This document shows positions 9,592 through 19,552 of a DNA stretch of 64,000 nt, in pieces. The translations under genes were made by a program, and so were the position numbers. The notes below the pieces were generated by a model. That model made no database searches. It saw only the letters and a list, made by a program, of their open reading frames with translations, and was not told the origin of the DNA. Numbering within the stretch: position 1 is the stretch's first letter; each line of letters opens with the position of its first letter. This DNA is from Pseudoalteromonas sp. T1lg88 (lineage in GTDB: Bacteria > Pseudomonadota > Gammaproteobacteria > Enterobacterales > Alteromonadaceae). The stretch covers positions 186,001 through 250,000 of the forward strand of contig NZ_PQCF01000007.1 of assembly GCF_002964765.1 (NCBI RefSeq). Reading direction: 5' to 3'.

Positions 9592-10529
9592 GTGACAGTG
9601 GTGAAGTAGCACAGCAGGCTGAGGAGGAATCAGCCGCTATTGCCATAGGCAAGCAGTTAGCCGGTGCTAGGGAACAACAAGGGTTAAGCCAGGAGCAACT
9701 GGCGCGCAAGCTAAATTTGACGGTGCGCAAGCTCGATGATTTAGAGCAAGGGCGTTTTGCCGGTCTGGGCGCCACTATTTTTGTGCGTGGCTATATCAAG
9801 GCTTATTGCAAGGTGCTGGCTTTGGACTCGGCTCCCTTGTTGGCCGCTATTGAGCCAGAGCCTCAGGCACAAGAACAGGCAAGCATGCAGAGCTTCTCGC
9901 GACGCACCGAAAAGGAAGCGCACGACAATCGTTTGATGCTTTTCAGTTATGCCATCCTCGCTATTATTCTAGGTTCATCCCTGTTCTGGTGGTGGCAAGG
10001 CAGTGACGAGCTGGTTGTGGAAACCACGCCCTTGGCCGCGGATATAGTGGCGGCTCCGGCACCAGAGCCTGAACAGCCTGGTCTTATTGATGCGGGCCCT
10101 GGGACTTTGCAAGAGTCTGAGCAAGCTCAACAGGTAAATCCGCAACAAGGCGTCGCAGAGTTGCCTGATAAAGTTGATACCCCCCAACCTAACCAGGGTG
10201 TAGTGCAAATCGACAAGGGCGAAACTGCCGAAGAAATGCCCCCAGAGGAAGCGCCCCTGGCTGAAGCGCCCCTGGCCGCCGGTGAGCAAAGAGTGATTAT
10301 GCGCTTTAGCGGTGAATGCTGGGTTGAAGTGCAGGATGCCAAGGGAAAGCGCTTGGCCTATGACATTAAACAAGCGGGGCAAGAGTTAGAGCTAGTAGGT
10401 TTGGCCCCCTTTGCGGTCACCCTGGGCAAGCATGATGTGGTTAGCGTCAGCGTCAATGGGGAAGCCGTGGATATTTCGCATTTTCCACCAAACCGTTTAG
10501 CTAAATTTTCATTACCGTTAACAGAGTAA
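9588..10529 (+). CDS. rodZ: Cytoskeleton protein RodZ
   Basis: 313 residues. Residues about 18-85 are a cytoplasmic helix-turn-helix domain (KQLAGAREQQGLSQEQLARKLNLTVRKLDDLEQ, shortened here) that binds MreB. A single membrane segment (LFSYAILAIILGSSLFWWW) lies near residues 120-138. A Pro/Glu-rich periplasmic linker follows, then the C-terminal beta domain (RVIMRFSGECWVEVQDAKGK, DUF4115 type). RodZ links MreB to the elongasome and sets rod shape. The start overlaps the pilF stop by 4 bases, implying translational coupling; ispG follows 5 bases later. Confidence 0.95.
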   Translation: MSDSGEVAQQAEEESAAIAIGKQLAGAREQQGLSQEQLARKLNLTVRKLDDLEQGRFAGLGATIFVRGYIKAYCKVLALDSAPLLAAIEPEPQAQEQASMQSFSRRTEKEAHDNRLMLFSYAILAIILGSSLFWWWQGSDELVVETTPLAADIVAAPAPEPEQPGLIDAGPGTLQESEQAQQVNPQQGVAELPDKVDTPQPNQGVVQIDKGETAEEMPPEEAPLAEAPLAAGEQRVIMRFSGECWVEVQDAKGKRLAYDIKQAGQELELVGLAPFAVTLGKHDVVSVSVNGEAVDISHFPPNRLAKFSLPLTE

Positions 10530-10534
10530 GTAGT

Positions 10535-11652
10535 ATGTTTTCAGAGTCACCAATAAGCGCCGCAAGTCTACGCGTATTTATGTTGGCGATGTGCCGATTG
10601 GCGATGGTGCGCCCATTGCCGTGCAATCCATGACCAATACCGACACCATGGATGTCGATGCTACGGTGAAGCAAATTCAGGATATCGCCCAGGCTGGTGC
10701 CGATATCGTGCGAGTGTCCGTACCCACCATGGCGGCCGCTGAAGCATTTAAAAGCATAAAAGAGCAGGTCGATATTCCCCTGGTCACAGATATTCACTTC
10801 GACTACCGCATCGCCCTGAAAGTGGCGGAATATGGCGCCGATTGTTTGCGCATTAACCCGGGTAATATCGGCAGCGAAGACAGGATCCGTGCCGTGGTTG
10901 ATGCCGCCGGCGCGCGCAATATTCCTATCCGTATCGGTGTTAATGGCGGCTCCTTAGAGCGTGACTTGCAGGAAAAATATGGTGAGCCAACGCCCGAGGC
11001 GCTGTTGGAATCGGCCATGCGTCATGTGGAAATTCTCCAGCGTCTTAACTTCGACCAATTCAAGGTATCGGTTAAGGCCTCCGACGTATTCCTAGCGGTA
11101 GGCGCCTATCGCCTGCTGGCTAAAGAGATAGATCAACCTCTGCACCTGGGCATTACCGAAGCCGGCGGTTTCCGCTCCGGTTCGGTGAAATCCGCGGTGG
11201 GTCTTGGCATGTTATTGGCCGAGGGCATTGGCGATACCTTACGCGTATCCCTTGCCGCCGATCCTGTGCAAGAGATCAAAGTGGGTTTCGATATCCTAAA
11301 ATCCCTGCGTATTCGTTCGCGTGGCATTAACTTTATTGCCTGCCCGAGCTGTTCTCGTCAGGAGTTTGATGTGGTCAGCACCATGAACCAATTGGAAGAG
11401 CGCTTGGAAGATGTGATCACACCTATGACAGTGTCGGTGATCGGTTGTGTTGTGAACGGCCCAGGCGAAGCCCTGGTCAGCGATATCGGCTTGGCCGGTG
11501 CCAACCGTCGTTCTGGCTTGTATATCAATGGTGAGCGTCAAAAGACCCGCATCGACAACGATCATATCGTTGAGCAGCTGGAGCAGCACGTGCGCGAATA
11601 CCTTGCCAAGCAGGAACAACAGCAGCCAATTGACATTAAATTAGTTGATTAA
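10535..11652 (+). CDS. ispG: 4-hydroxy-3-methylbut-2-enyl diphosphate synthase IspG, frameshifted near the 5' end
   Basis: IspG makes HMBPP in the MEP isoprenoid pathway using a [4Fe-4S] cluster; the cluster cysteines are in CPSCSRQEF and GCVVNGPGE. The main frame is intact from about 10555 to 11652 and contains the conserved N-terminal [20 protein letters not shown]. That frame has no start codon before it: it runs back to a TAG at 10531. The expected ATG at 10535 (MFSESPI) is in another frame and ends soon. Between the ATA at 10553-10555 and the CGC at 10558 there are two bases where three are needed, so one base is missing in AATAAG. The only in-frame start left is GTG 10591, which would remove the conserved [10 protein letters not shown] strand. 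The gene is normally essential, so a sequencing or assembly error is likely. Confidence 0.9.
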
Positions 11653-11667
11653 GGCCGGCGCCGGTAC

Positions 11668-11697
11668 TTGGTGGTAGCGGCGCAATCAGGCTATAAT
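11668..11697 (+). promoter_or_regulatory. Sigma-70 promoter of hisS
   Basis: TTGGTG (11668-11673), an 18-base spacer and a perfect TATAAT (11692-11697), about 66 bases before the hisS start. This suggests hisS and the genes after it have their own promoter in addition to readthrough from ispG. Confidence 0.65.
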
Positions 11698-11762
11698 AGC
11701 GCGCTTTATCGACGCGTTTTCACGGGCTCAGCGCAGCCTACAACAGAATTTTGGGATTATCA

Positions 11763-13037
11763 GTGGCAAAACAAATTCAAGCAGTTCGCGGCATGAACGA
11801 CACCCTTCCGGGCGACACCCAAGTATGGCAAAAAGTGGAAGACACTTTGCGTCAGTGTGTGGCCTCATTTGGTTATCAAGAAATCCGTTTCCCCATTGTT
11901 GAGTCAACCGACCTGTTTAAGCGTTCTATCGGTGAAGTAACCGATATCGTTGAAAAAGAAATGTATACCTTTGAGGATCGCAACGGCGACAGCCTGACAT
12001 TGCGCCCAGAGGGTACGGCCGTGTGTGTACGTGCCGGTAACGAAAATGGCCTGCTGTACAACCAGGAACAGCGCCTTTGGTATATGGGTCCCATGTTCCG
12101 TCACGAGCGTCCGCAAAAAGGCCGCTACCGTCAGTTCCACCAGTTCGGTCTGGAAGTGTTTGGTATTGCCAGCGCCGATATCGATGCCGAAGTGATCATG
12201 TTGACGGCGCAGCTGTGGCAGCAATTCGGTATTAGCGAGCATGTGCGCCTGGAGCTGAACTCATTAGGTTCAAACGAAGCACGCGCCGCCTACCGTGATG
12301 CCCTGGTGGCCTATCTTGAGCTGCATGAAGACAAGTTGGACGAAGACTCCAAGCGTCGTATGCACTCAAATCCGCTGCGCGTTTTGGACAGCAAAAATCC
12401 GGACGTACAAGCCATCCTGGTAGATGCGCCTAAGCTGTCCGAGCACCTGGATGAAGAATCACGTGCTCATTTTGCTAATTTGTGTGAACGATTAGACGCT
12501 GCGGGTATCGAATACCAGGTTAACGAAAAGTTGGTTCGTGGTCTGGATTATTATAACCGTACCGTGTTTGAATGGGTCACCGAGAGCCTAGGCGCTCAGG
12601 GTACCGTTTGTGCCGGTGGTCGTTACGACGGTCTGGTTGAGCAACTAGGCGGTAAGGCCACCCCTGCAGTTGGTTTTGCCATGGGGATGGAGCGCTTGGT
12701 GTTGCTACTTCAGGCTCTTGACTGTGTTGGCGAAATACGCCGCAACGCTGATGTGTATGTAGCGGCCATGGGTGAGCAGGCCAGCATTCAAGCCCCTGTG
12801 ATCGCCTCTAAGCTGCGCGCCGACGTACCTGGTTTACGTGTCTTGGTACATGCCGGTGGCGGCAACTTTAAGAAACAATTAAAACGTGCTGATAAAAGCG
12901 GTGCCGAAGTGGCACTGATTTTAGGCGAAGATGAACTCAACCAAGGTGTGGTAACTGTGAAATACCTACGCGAAGAAAAACCACAGTTAACATTGGCTTT
13001 GGATGAAATTACCCAGCTGTTGGCTGACATGATTTAG
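11763..13037 (+). CDS. hisS: Histidyl-tRNA synthetase
   Basis: 424 residues, identical in length to the E. coli enzyme. The start is GTG at 11763 ([18 protein letters not shown]), where the family begins; an in-frame TTG at 11751 is less likely. Class II motifs are present: [18 protein letters not shown] (motif 2), the histidine-specific [13 protein letters not shown], and motif 3 GFAMGMERL. The C-terminal anticodon-binding domain follows. It charges tRNA-His in the cytoplasm. A sigma-70 promoter lies upstream, and yfgM follows 21 bases after the stop. Confidence 0.97.
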   Translation: MAKQIQAVRGMNDTLPGDTQVWQKVEDTLRQCVASFGYQEIRFPIVESTDLFKRSIGEVTDIVEKEMYTFEDRNGDSLTLRPEGTAVCVRAGNENGLLYNQEQRLWYMGPMFRHERPQKGRYRQFHQFGLEVFGIASADIDAEVIMLTAQLWQQFGISEHVRLELNSLGSNEARAAYRDALVAYLELHEDKLDEDSKRRMHSNPLRVLDSKNPDVQAILVDAPKLSEHLDEESRAHFANLCERLDAAGIEYQVNEKLVRGLDYYNRTVFEWVTESLGAQGTVCAGGRYDGLVEQLGGKATPAVGFAMGMERLVLLLQALDCVGEIRRNADVYVAAMGEQASIQAPVIASKLRADVPGLRVLVHAGGGNFKKQLKRADKSGAEVALILGEDELNQGVVTVKYLREEKPQLTLALDEITQLLADMI

Positions 13038-13058
13038 ACCCAAGTCTAAGAGGTAATG

Positions 13059-13694
13059 ATGGAAATTTATTCAACAGAAGAACAACAAGCAGAAGCGATT
13101 AAAGGCTTTTTTAAAGAACACGGCGTATCAATCGCCCTTGGTATCGTTATCGGCCTGGGTGGCTTGTACGGCTGGAAAGCCTATAACCAGCACCAGATCA
13201 CCAGCGCCGAAGCAGCTTCGGATGCATTTAATCAGGTAGCACAAAGCACAGAAGTTGAAGGTGCCGATGTGATCGCGCAAAGCGAAACCCTGATGCAGCA
13301 GCATGAAGGTTCAAGCTACGCCGTATTGGCCGCCTTTGTTGCCGCCAAAGAAGCGGTAGATGCGCAGCAACTTGATGTAGCCGCAGAGAAACTGACCTGG
13401 GCACAACAACATGCACCGACTAAAGAGCTTAAAGCCATTGCCACCACGCGTTTAGCGCGAGTGCAATTGGCACAGCAAAACTATGATGCTGCCTTAGCAA
13501 CCCTGGGCACCGAGTTACCGGCAAGCTATGAAGCCGCTGTTGCCGAATTAAAAGGTGATATATACCTGGCTCAAGGCGATAAAGAGCAGGCTCGCATCGC
13601 TTATCAAAGCGCGGCGGATAAAGGTGGCTTAGAAAGCAACCCGCTATTGCAAGTTAAATTGGACGATTTGGCAGCGCAAACGCCAGCTGCGTAG
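13059..13694 (+). CDS. yfgM: YfgM, ancillary SecYEG translocon subunit
   Basis: 211 residues. One N-terminal membrane helix (VSIALGIVIGLGGLYGW, about residues 24-40) is followed by a periplasmic TPR-like domain. The opening EIYSTEEQQAEAIKGFFKEHG matches YfgM. In E. coli it associates with SecYEG and PpiD and influences envelope stress signalling. Two ATGs are adjacent (13056, 13059); AGAGG at 13049-13053 leaves only 2 bases before the first, so the second is preferred. It sits between hisS and bamB, as in enterobacteria. Confidence 0.93.
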   Translation: MEIYSTEEQQAEAIKGFFKEHGVSIALGIVIGLGGLYGWKAYNQHQITSAEAASDAFNQVAQSTEVEGADVIAQSETLMQQHEGSSYAVLAAFVAAKEAVDAQQLDVAAEKLTWAQQHAPTKELKAIATTRLARVQLAQQNYDAALATLGTELPASYEAAVAELKGDIYLAQGDKEQARIAYQSAADKGGLESNPLLQVKLDDLAAQTPAA

Positions 13695-13705
13695 GGAGCG
13701 GGTTG

Positions 13706-14878
13706 ATGAAAAAGGTTACTCTTGCAGGGATTGCCTTATGTATGGCGACCTTGGCGGGTTGTTCGTCGAACGACGAAGAAGAGTTGGTATTACCGGAAAT
13801 TAATAACCAGTTCGAAACCCAGGTAGTGTGGCAAGAAACGGTAGGCGATGGCGTTGAGCATTATTTCTCACGTTTGCAGCCAGCCTTTTATAAAGACAGA
13901 GTATTTGTGGCCGCGCGCAACGGTGAGGTTGAAGCCTTATCTTTAGCCGATGGCGATACCCTGTGGCAAACGGATGTGCGTGACGACTCAGGCTTCTGGC
14001 CTTGGTCAAGCGAAGAAAGCGCTAAGCTTTCCGGCGGTATTCTGCAGGCTTACGGCAAGATCTTTATCGGTTCTGAACATGGTCAGGTGGTGGCGCTGGA
14101 TCGCGAAACAGGTGAGTTGATTTGGCGTAAAAGCGTACCCGGTGAGGCGCTATCCCGCCCAGCAGCTGGCGACGGTTTAATCTATGTAAACCTGGGTTCA
14201 GGTCGCTTGTTAGCCTTGCACCCGGATACAGGTGAAGAGCGCTGGCGCTATGAGCAAGAAGTGCCGCCGCTAACACTGCGTGGTTTAAGCTCACCAACGG
14301 TTGCCAATGGTGGTGTGCTGGTAGGTGAAGAAACCGGTAAATTGACCGTGTTGATCGCCGACAGTGGCTTTGCCGCCTGGCAAGCCGAAGTGGCGCAGCC
14401 TAAAGGTGCCTCAGAGTTTGAGCGTTTGGTTGATGTTGATACCGAGCCAAAGGTCAGTGGCGCCATGGTTTATACCCTGGCTTACAATGGTAACCTGGCG
14501 GCGGTGGATATCCGCTCCGGCAACGTGGTATGGAAACGTGAATACAGCAGCTATCGCGAATTCAGCATTGTTGGCGACACCATTTATGTGGTCGACAGCG
14601 ACGGTGTTATCTATGCTTTGGATAAGAGCTCGGGTATTGAACGCTGGTCGCAAGCGGCTTTACGCGGTTGGTATATTACCGGCCCTGCGGTATTGGGCAA
14701 CTACCTGGCAGTAGGCGACCAAGAAGGTAACCTGCACTGGATTGACCGCAATAGCGGTGAGTTGGTAGCGCGTCATGAATTTGATGACTCGGGCTTCTAT
14801 GTTGAGCCTATCCTTGCCGACGACCGCTTGATTGTTATCACTCGCGACGGTGAAGTCAGCGCCATTAAAGCGCAATAA
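13706..14878 (+). CDS. bamB: Outer membrane protein assembly factor BamB
   Basis: 390 residues. The lipobox LATLAGC near residue 19 marks an outer-membrane lipoprotein. The rest is an eight-bladed PQQ-like beta-propeller: repeated blades such as VVALDRETGELIWRK, LLALHPDTGEERWRYE and LAAVDIRSGNVVWKRE. BamB supports beta-barrel insertion by BamA. The ATG at 13706 is chosen over TTG 13703; GGGAGCGGG precedes it. It lies 11 bases after yfgM, so the two are probably cotranscribed. Confidence 0.95.
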   Translation: MKKVTLAGIALCMATLAGCSSNDEEELVLPEINNQFETQVVWQETVGDGVEHYFSRLQPAFYKDRVFVAARNGEVEALSLADGDTLWQTDVRDDSGFWPWSSEESAKLSGGILQAYGKIFIGSEHGQVVALDRETGELIWRKSVPGEALSRPAAGDGLIYVNLGSGRLLALHPDTGEERWRYEQEVPPLTLRGLSSPTVANGGVLVGEETGKLTVLIADSGFAAWQAEVAQPKGASEFERLVDVDTEPKVSGAMVYTLAYNGNLAAVDIRSGNVVWKREYSSYREFSIVGDTIYVVDSDGVIYALDKSSGIERWSQAALRGWYITGPAVLGNYLAVGDQEGNLHWIDRNSGELVARHEFDDSGFYVEPILADDRLIVITRDGEVSAIKAQ

Positions 14879-14967
14879 TTTAGTTAATTAGGCTATGTCC
14901 TAAGATAGGCTTCGCCTTAGGCCAGATGGCTACGGCGGAGCTTTTTTGTTATTTGAAGAGGTACATT

Positions 14968-16443
14968 ATGCTTCCTGTGATCGCCTTAGTTGGGCGACCT
15001 AATGTCGGTAAATCGACATTGTTCAACCGCTTAACTCGCACCCGCGACGCACTTGTTGCGGACTTCCCGGGCCTTACTCGTGATCGTAAATACGGCCAGG
15101 CGAGCTATGACGGCTTTGACTTTATCGTTGTTGATACCGGCGGTATTGATGGCTCCGAAGAGGGTATCGAAACCGAAATGGCCGAGCAGTCTCTGCTGGC
15201 GATCGAAGAAGCGGATGTGGTGCTGTTCCTTGTGGATGCCCGTGCCGGTATGACGGTGGCCGATCAGGCCATTGCCCAGCACCTGCGCAAGCAAGAGAAA
15301 AAGGTGTTTGTGGTTGCCAACAAAACCGATGGCATTGACGCCGACTCAAACTGTGCCGAGTTTTATCAACTGGCCATGGGTGAGGTATACCAGATAGCCG
15401 CTGCTCATGGTCGTGGTATCACAGGTCTGCTAAACAGCGCCTTACAGCCGGTGATCGAAGAGCTTGCCAAAGAGCGCCAACTGCTGATCGAAGAAGACCC
15501 GTTTGCCGCCTATGATGACGAGCATCAGCCTCAGGGCGAAGGCGAAGAAGGTGAGCAGGAAGAGCTTGCCGATAAGGCCATTAAACTGGCCATTATCGGT
15601 CGCCCTAACGTAGGTAAATCAACGCTGACCAACCGTATTCTCGGTGAAGAGCGGGTGATAGTGTACGATATGCCGGGCACCACCCGGGACTCTATTTACA
15701 TCCCTATGACCCGTAACGACCGCGAGTATGTGCTGATCGACACCGCCGGTGTTCGTAAGCGTAAAAAGGTCAGTGATGTGGTCGAGAAGTTCTCGGTGAT
15801 CAAGACCCTTAAAGCTATTGAAGACGCCAATGTGGTGCTTTTGGTGATCGATGCCCGCACAGGTATTTCGGATCAGGACCTGAGCCTGCTGGGCTTCGCC
15901 CTCAATGCCGGCCGTTCTTTGGTATTGGCGGTAAACAAATGGGATGGCCTGGACAGCGATGTGAAGGACCGTATTAAGTCTGAGCTTGACCGTCGTTTAG
16001 GCTTTGTTGACTTTGCCCGTATTCACTTTATCTCTGCCTTGCATGGCACCGGGGTAGGCCACCTGTTCGAGTCGGTTGAAGAAGCCTATGACTCGGCCAC
16101 CAAGCGTATCAGCACCGCCATGTTACGTCGTATTATGGATATGGCTCAGGCCGATCACCAGCCGCCGCTGGTACGTGGTCGCCGCGTTAAGCTCAAATAT
16201 GCTCACGCCGGTGGTTATAACCCGCCACGTATCGTGATCCACGGTAACCAGGTGCATGAGCTGCCGGACAGTTATAAGCGTTACCTGATGAACTATTACC
16301 GCAAGGCGCTGAATATTATGGGTACGCCAATTAAGATCGAGTTCCGTGAAGGGGATAACCCTTATGCCGGTCGCAGCAATAAGATGACCCTGTCGCAGCG
16401 TCGTCGTATTAGAAAAATTGGCCAGGAGAGCAAGGACAAGTAA
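14968..16443 (+). CDS. der: Ribosome biogenesis GTPase Der (EngA)
   Basis: 491 residues with two tandem GTPase domains, the hallmark of Der. The first P-loop is GRPNVGKST at residues about 8-16 and the second is [11 protein letters not shown] near residue 210. An acidic linker (EGEEGEQEE) lies between them. The C-terminal KH-like domain contains [15 protein letters not shown]. Der acts in 50S subunit maturation. The start MLPVIALVG has GAAGAGG upstream; an in-frame ATG 42 bases earlier lacks homology. It ends the conserved block and has a strong terminator. Confidence 0.97.
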   Translation: MLPVIALVGRPNVGKSTLFNRLTRTRDALVADFPGLTRDRKYGQASYDGFDFIVVDTGGIDGSEEGIETEMAEQSLLAIEEADVVLFLVDARAGMTVADQAIAQHLRKQEKKVFVVANKTDGIDADSNCAEFYQLAMGEVYQIAAAHGRGITGLLNSALQPVIEELAKERQLLIEEDPFAAYDDEHQPQGEGEEGEQEELADKAIKLAIIGRPNVGKSTLTNRILGEERVIVYDMPGTTRDSIYIPMTRNDREYVLIDTAGVRKRKKVSDVVEKFSVIKTLKAIEDANVVLLVIDARTGISDQDLSLLGFALNAGRSLVLAVNKWDGLDSDVKDRIKSELDRRLGFVDFARIHFISALHGTGVGHLFESVEEAYDSATKRISTAMLRRIMDMAQADHQPPLVRGRRVKLKYAHAGGYNPPRIVIHGNQVHELPDSYKRYLMNYYRKALNIMGTPIKIEFREGDNPYAGRSNKMTLSQRRRIRKIGQESKDK

Positions 16444-16461
16444 GTTCTTCTCCCTGCTAGC

Positions 16462-16488
16462 AAAAGGCGCTCATTGAGCGCCTTTTTT
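16462..16488 (+). terminator. Terminator after der
   Basis: Stem AAAAGGCGCT/AGCGCCTTTT with a short loop and trailing T's, 20 bases after the der stop. Confidence 0.88.
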
Positions 16489-16517
16489 GTGTTTGCCATC
16501 TTGTATAGCGGGTAAAA

Positions 16518-16554
16518 AAATAGCGCCTTCGGGCCAGAGGCCCGGGCGCTATTT
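16518..16554 (-). terminator. Terminator of the M49-like peptidase gene
   Basis: AAATAGCGCC (16518-16527) pairs with GGCGCTATTT (16545-16554) around an inner GGGCC/GGCCC-rich section. On the minus strand the stem is followed by a T run, matching the gene that ends at 16574. Confidence 0.8.
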
Positions 16555-16573
16555 ATTATGCCGGGGTTTGGGA

Positions 16574-18265
16574 TTATTCCAGACCCAACACCTTTTTACC
16601 CTGAGTAAAGTCTACGTCTACCGGGATATTGGCCTGACTTAGTTTTTCCAGGTCGGCGGCAAGCTCTGGTTTGATATCGCCCATAGAGGCAACCAGTTGA
16701 TCCACCTTTTGATAATCGCCGTTACCTTGTAGGGTTAAGATCAGGCTAGAAAGCTTGGCCATGGCCGCGCCCATCTTATCCATATTAACGCGGTAGAGGC
16801 CGTTATCGTCTTTAGAGAAAGCGCCTTCCTGTTTAAAGAAGTTAAAGCGGATCATGTTCGCCTTACCATGAGCGCTTGAAGCACCGAAACGAACCGAGCG
16901 GAAAATGCCGGCCATAAAGGTGACATAGTAGTCTTCCAGCGTGCCTTCGGTGATCTCGCCTTTTTTCAGCAACTGTTCAACCATGTACAGACCAAGGATA
17001 TCCGCCTTGCCTTCTTCCAGGGCGCTGGCATGCTCTTGCAGTGATTGACGTACCGTTCCCTTGTCGGTGATGGTATTTTTAATGCCCAGGCCGTGCGCCA
17101 CTTCGTGGAACATGGTGTTGGCAAAGAAAGCATCGAAGGTGATGTGCTTACGCTGCTCTGGGACGATAAGCTCGGCGGCGATCGGCATCAAAATCTTATC
17201 GAACTTGGCGCGCATGGCGTTTTTCAGTTGCAGGCGACGGGTGCCTTTTTCCAACTGGACCTGCTCATCGTTCGGCAGGTTGATGGCGATGGTTTTGCTG
17301 CCGGCATTTGAGTGGCCTGCGTAGTAGATCACATCGTAGGCGTTAAGGTCGGCATCCGACCCTGGTACTTCTTGCTTGTACTCGTCGGCAACCGGCAGGC
17401 CTTTTTGCAGCTCAGGCAGGAACTGGGCAAACTTGGCCAAGCGCTCACTCCAGGCCATGTCTTTTACCAATACATAAGACTCGAACGCAGCGCGGTAACC
17501 GAACAGCTGATCTTCATAGGTTTCAATGGGGCCAATCACCACGTCGATGGGATTATTTTTCATATCCATCCAGGCGAAATCTGAGGCTTGGTAGTCGTCG
17601 CTTAACAGGGCGTCGGCACGCATACTCAGGTAGTTGGCGAATTCTTTGTCTTCGGCAAGTTCACTGGCTTCGCGCAGCAACTTGGCGGCGGCCTCTAGTT
17701 CGGTTGCATATTCTTGCGAATAGGCGACGCTGTACAGCTTGCCTTCGGCATCGCGTTTGATCACAGAGTAAAGGCCGGTTTTATCGGCAAGATCGCTATT
17801 CTCTAGCTCTTCTTTGCTCATATCCGCAGGATAGAATTGGGCGCCGGCCGATTTAGCTTCGAAACCCGAGAGGAATAGCTGATCGCCATTGAGACGATCC
17901 CAAGGGCCATAGTTGATCTTGGCAAAGTGACGAACTTTTTCATCGCTTAGGCTGTTTAGGAACTCGGCTCGGTCACCGCCGAAAGCCTGTTGCCAGAAGA
18001 GCTCGTCCATAATTTTTGAGGCATCGATCAGCTTGGCCAGCATTTTCTTCTGGTTGCCGCTTAGGTGCGTTAGATCTGTATTCAGTTCGAAGTCGGTATA
18101 GATATTCAAACGGCTCGGAGCGATATTGATTAACTCTACGGCTGCATTGCTAGGTGCTTGTTCGGCAACGGTTTCGCTGCTGCTTTGCGGCTGTTTTGAA
18201 CAACCACTAAGGGCAACTAAGCCACCGAGCAGCATGGCTTGAGAGATTTTCGACAGTTTACGCAT
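16574..18265 (-). CDS. Predicted zinc peptidase lipoprotein, DPP III (M49)-like
   Basis: 563 residues from MRKLSK at 18265, which has GAGGA upstream; the frame continues 32 codons earlier without signal-peptide character. A lipobox (VALSGC, Cys22) indicates a lipoprotein. The metal site is H387-EVA-H391, followed by E417/E418-GKAD, which resembles the second zinc-ligand motif of M49 peptidases (EECRAD in dipeptidyl peptidase III). Classical DPP III has a six-residue HEXXGH; here it is a five-residue HEXXH. Relatives in Alteromonadales are annotated as Zn-dependent hydrolases of the DPP III superfamily as I recall. The gene is monocistronic. Its substrate is unknown; probably periplasmic peptides. 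Confidence 0.75.
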   Translation of the reverse strand: MRKLSKISQAMLLGGLVALSGCSKQPQSSSETVAEQAPSNAAVELINIAPSRLNIYTDFELNTDLTHLSGNQKKMLAKLIDASKIMDELFWQQAFGGDRAEFLNSLSDEKVRHFAKINYGPWDRLNGDQLFLSGFEAKSAGAQFYPADMSKEELENSDLADKTGLYSVIKRDAEGKLYSVAYSQEYATELEAAAKLLREASELAEDKEFANYLSMRADALLSDDYQASDFAWMDMKNNPIDVVIGPIETYEDQLFGYRAAFESYVLVKDMAWSERLAKFAQFLPELQKGLPVADEYKQEVPGSDADLNAYDVIYYAGHSNAGSKTIAINLPNDEQVQLEKGTRRLQLKNAMRAKFDKILMPIAAELIVPEQRKHITFDAFFANTMFHEVAHGLGIKNTITDKGTVRQSLQEHASALEEGKADILGLYMVEQLLKKGEITEGTLEDYYVTFMAGIFRSVRFGASSAHGKANMIRFNFFKQEGAFSKDDNGLYRVNMDKMGAAMAKLSSLILTLQGNGDYQKVDQLVASMGDIKPELAADLEKLSQANIPVDVDFTQGKKVLGLE

Positions 18266-18592
18266 AAGAGTCCTCGTTGAGTAATTATGAGTCTTGTGGT
18301 GCCGGATAAGACTCACAAAATTAGTGAATGCCGGGCTAAGAAGGTGATCCATACCGAGCATGCCTTATATTGGCGATGATGCCTTCTGGATGCTTTTTGG
18401 CCGCCAGAGGCACTGATTTTTGTAGTCTTATTTAACCAATTCGTTGTTGTGCTGACAACGGTAAAAAACAGGATAAGGGCGACAAATTTCTAAAATTAAT
18501 GGTTTTTTGCGCTATCACTTTTAAAACTTTCTCGCTAACTTATAAACAGAAACAAGAAGAGCGTTCGCGTTGCTGAGAAAGGATACTGGATA
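18266..18592. other. Intergenic region between the divergent M49-like and HDOD genes
   Basis: 327 bases, AT-rich, must hold both promoters. I see one inverted repeat CGTTGT-N7-ACAACG around 18441-18459, a possible operator. No convincing -35/-10 pair or RNA element was found. Confidence 0.4.
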
Positions 18593-19432
18593 ATGTCTAC
18601 CGAAAATGCCTTGTTTACCATCTTGGTTGATCGCATCAACAGCGAGACCCTGATACTACCTTCCCTGCCCGAAGTGGCCTTAAAAGTACGTGCCAGTGCC
18701 GATGATCCGGATATTTCCTCGCACGCCATGGCGGATATGATTGCCACGGATCCAGCCTTGGCGACGCGCATCATTAAGCTTGCCAACAGTAATTTAATGA
18801 ACAGCTCGGTGAAGGTGACTGGGGTTAATCAGGCGGTGACATGTGTCGGCTTAGGGCCAATTAAGAATATCGCTACGGCGTTGGCCATGGAGCAGTTGTT
18901 TGTGTCGCAAAACCCCGTGATCAAGGGGTATATGGATACGGCCTGGCAGAAGACCAATAAGGCTGCTTGTCATGCCATGGTGCTGGTGCAGCAATTTCGT
19001 GAGCAGCAGCAACATGCTCGCATTAACGCAGACACCATCACTCTGGCGGCGCTCACATACAACATAGGGATTGTGCCGATTTTAACCGAAGCGGAAAAAC
19101 ACCCAGAGGTGTTTGCGAACCCTTGCTTTCTCGCTCATGCCATTCAAAAACTGGCCGGTTGCATCGGTGCCGCTACCTTAACAGCATGGGGTTTTTCCGA
19201 GGAGTTTGTTGAGCTTGCTAAGCTGTGGTGCGATCCAAACTATCGCCCAGAGGACATAGAGTTTGTTGACTTTGTGCGTCTGGGAGCGATTCTTGAAGGC
19301 ATTTTGCAGGTCTCAGATAAAACGGCGGCACTGCAGGTGTATGTGGATAAGGGCATTATTCCATCGCATGTACTGTTTGCCGAGGACGAGTATCAGGAGT
19401 TAGTCAAAGATACCTATGAGGTGTTTTTATAG
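18593..19432 (+). CDS. HDOD-domain protein
   Basis: 279 residues, essentially one HDOD domain: LPSLPEVALKVRASADDPDIS followed by IATDPALATRIIKLANS, then a helical bundle to the C-terminus. HDOD domains resemble HD hydrolases but usually lack the catalytic His-Asp pair, and act in signalling, often alongside cyclic-di-GMP or chemotaxis proteins. No GGDEF, EAL or receiver domain is attached. An AAAGGA lies about 10 bases before the ATG. It is transcribed alone, towards rdgC, with a REP-like element in between. Confidence 0.85.
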   Translation: MSTENALFTILVDRINSETLILPSLPEVALKVRASADDPDISSHAMADMIATDPALATRIIKLANSNLMNSSVKVTGVNQAVTCVGLGPIKNIATALAMEQLFVSQNPVIKGYMDTAWQKTNKAACHAMVLVQQFREQQQHARINADTITLAALTYNIGIVPILTEAEKHPEVFANPCFLAHAIQKLAGCIGAATLTAWGFSEEFVELAKLWCDPNYRPEDIEFVDFVRLGAILEGILQVSDKTAALQVYVDKGIIPSHVLFAEDEYQELVKDTYEVFL

Positions 19433-19451
19433 CTTGGCCTTGCCGCCGTGC

Positions 19452-19544
19452 TTGTAGGTCGGCCTTTGCCGCCATAGTTGTAGGTCGGTCTTTCAGGCCG
19501 ACAAAAAGCCACCTGGTTAAATTTGTCGGCGCAAAGCACCGACA
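19452..19544. repeat. REP-like palindromic element, copy 2 with an extra partial unit
   Basis: A partial unit (TTGTAGGTCGGCCTTTGCCG, from 19452) is followed by a full unit at 19478-19507, 29 of 30 bases identical to 2124-2153, and a second palindrome at 19524-19544 (TGTCGGC...GCACCGACA). It lies between the convergent HDOD and rdgC genes. Confidence 0.7.
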
Positions 19545-19552
19545 TTTAAGCC

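Noticed and set aside
14899-14921. Inverted repeat CCTAAG...CTTAGG between bamB and der, as a terminator
   Set aside because: The stem is short and the later T run (14941-14947) is not next to it; der must be reachable from upstream promoters. Left unassigned.
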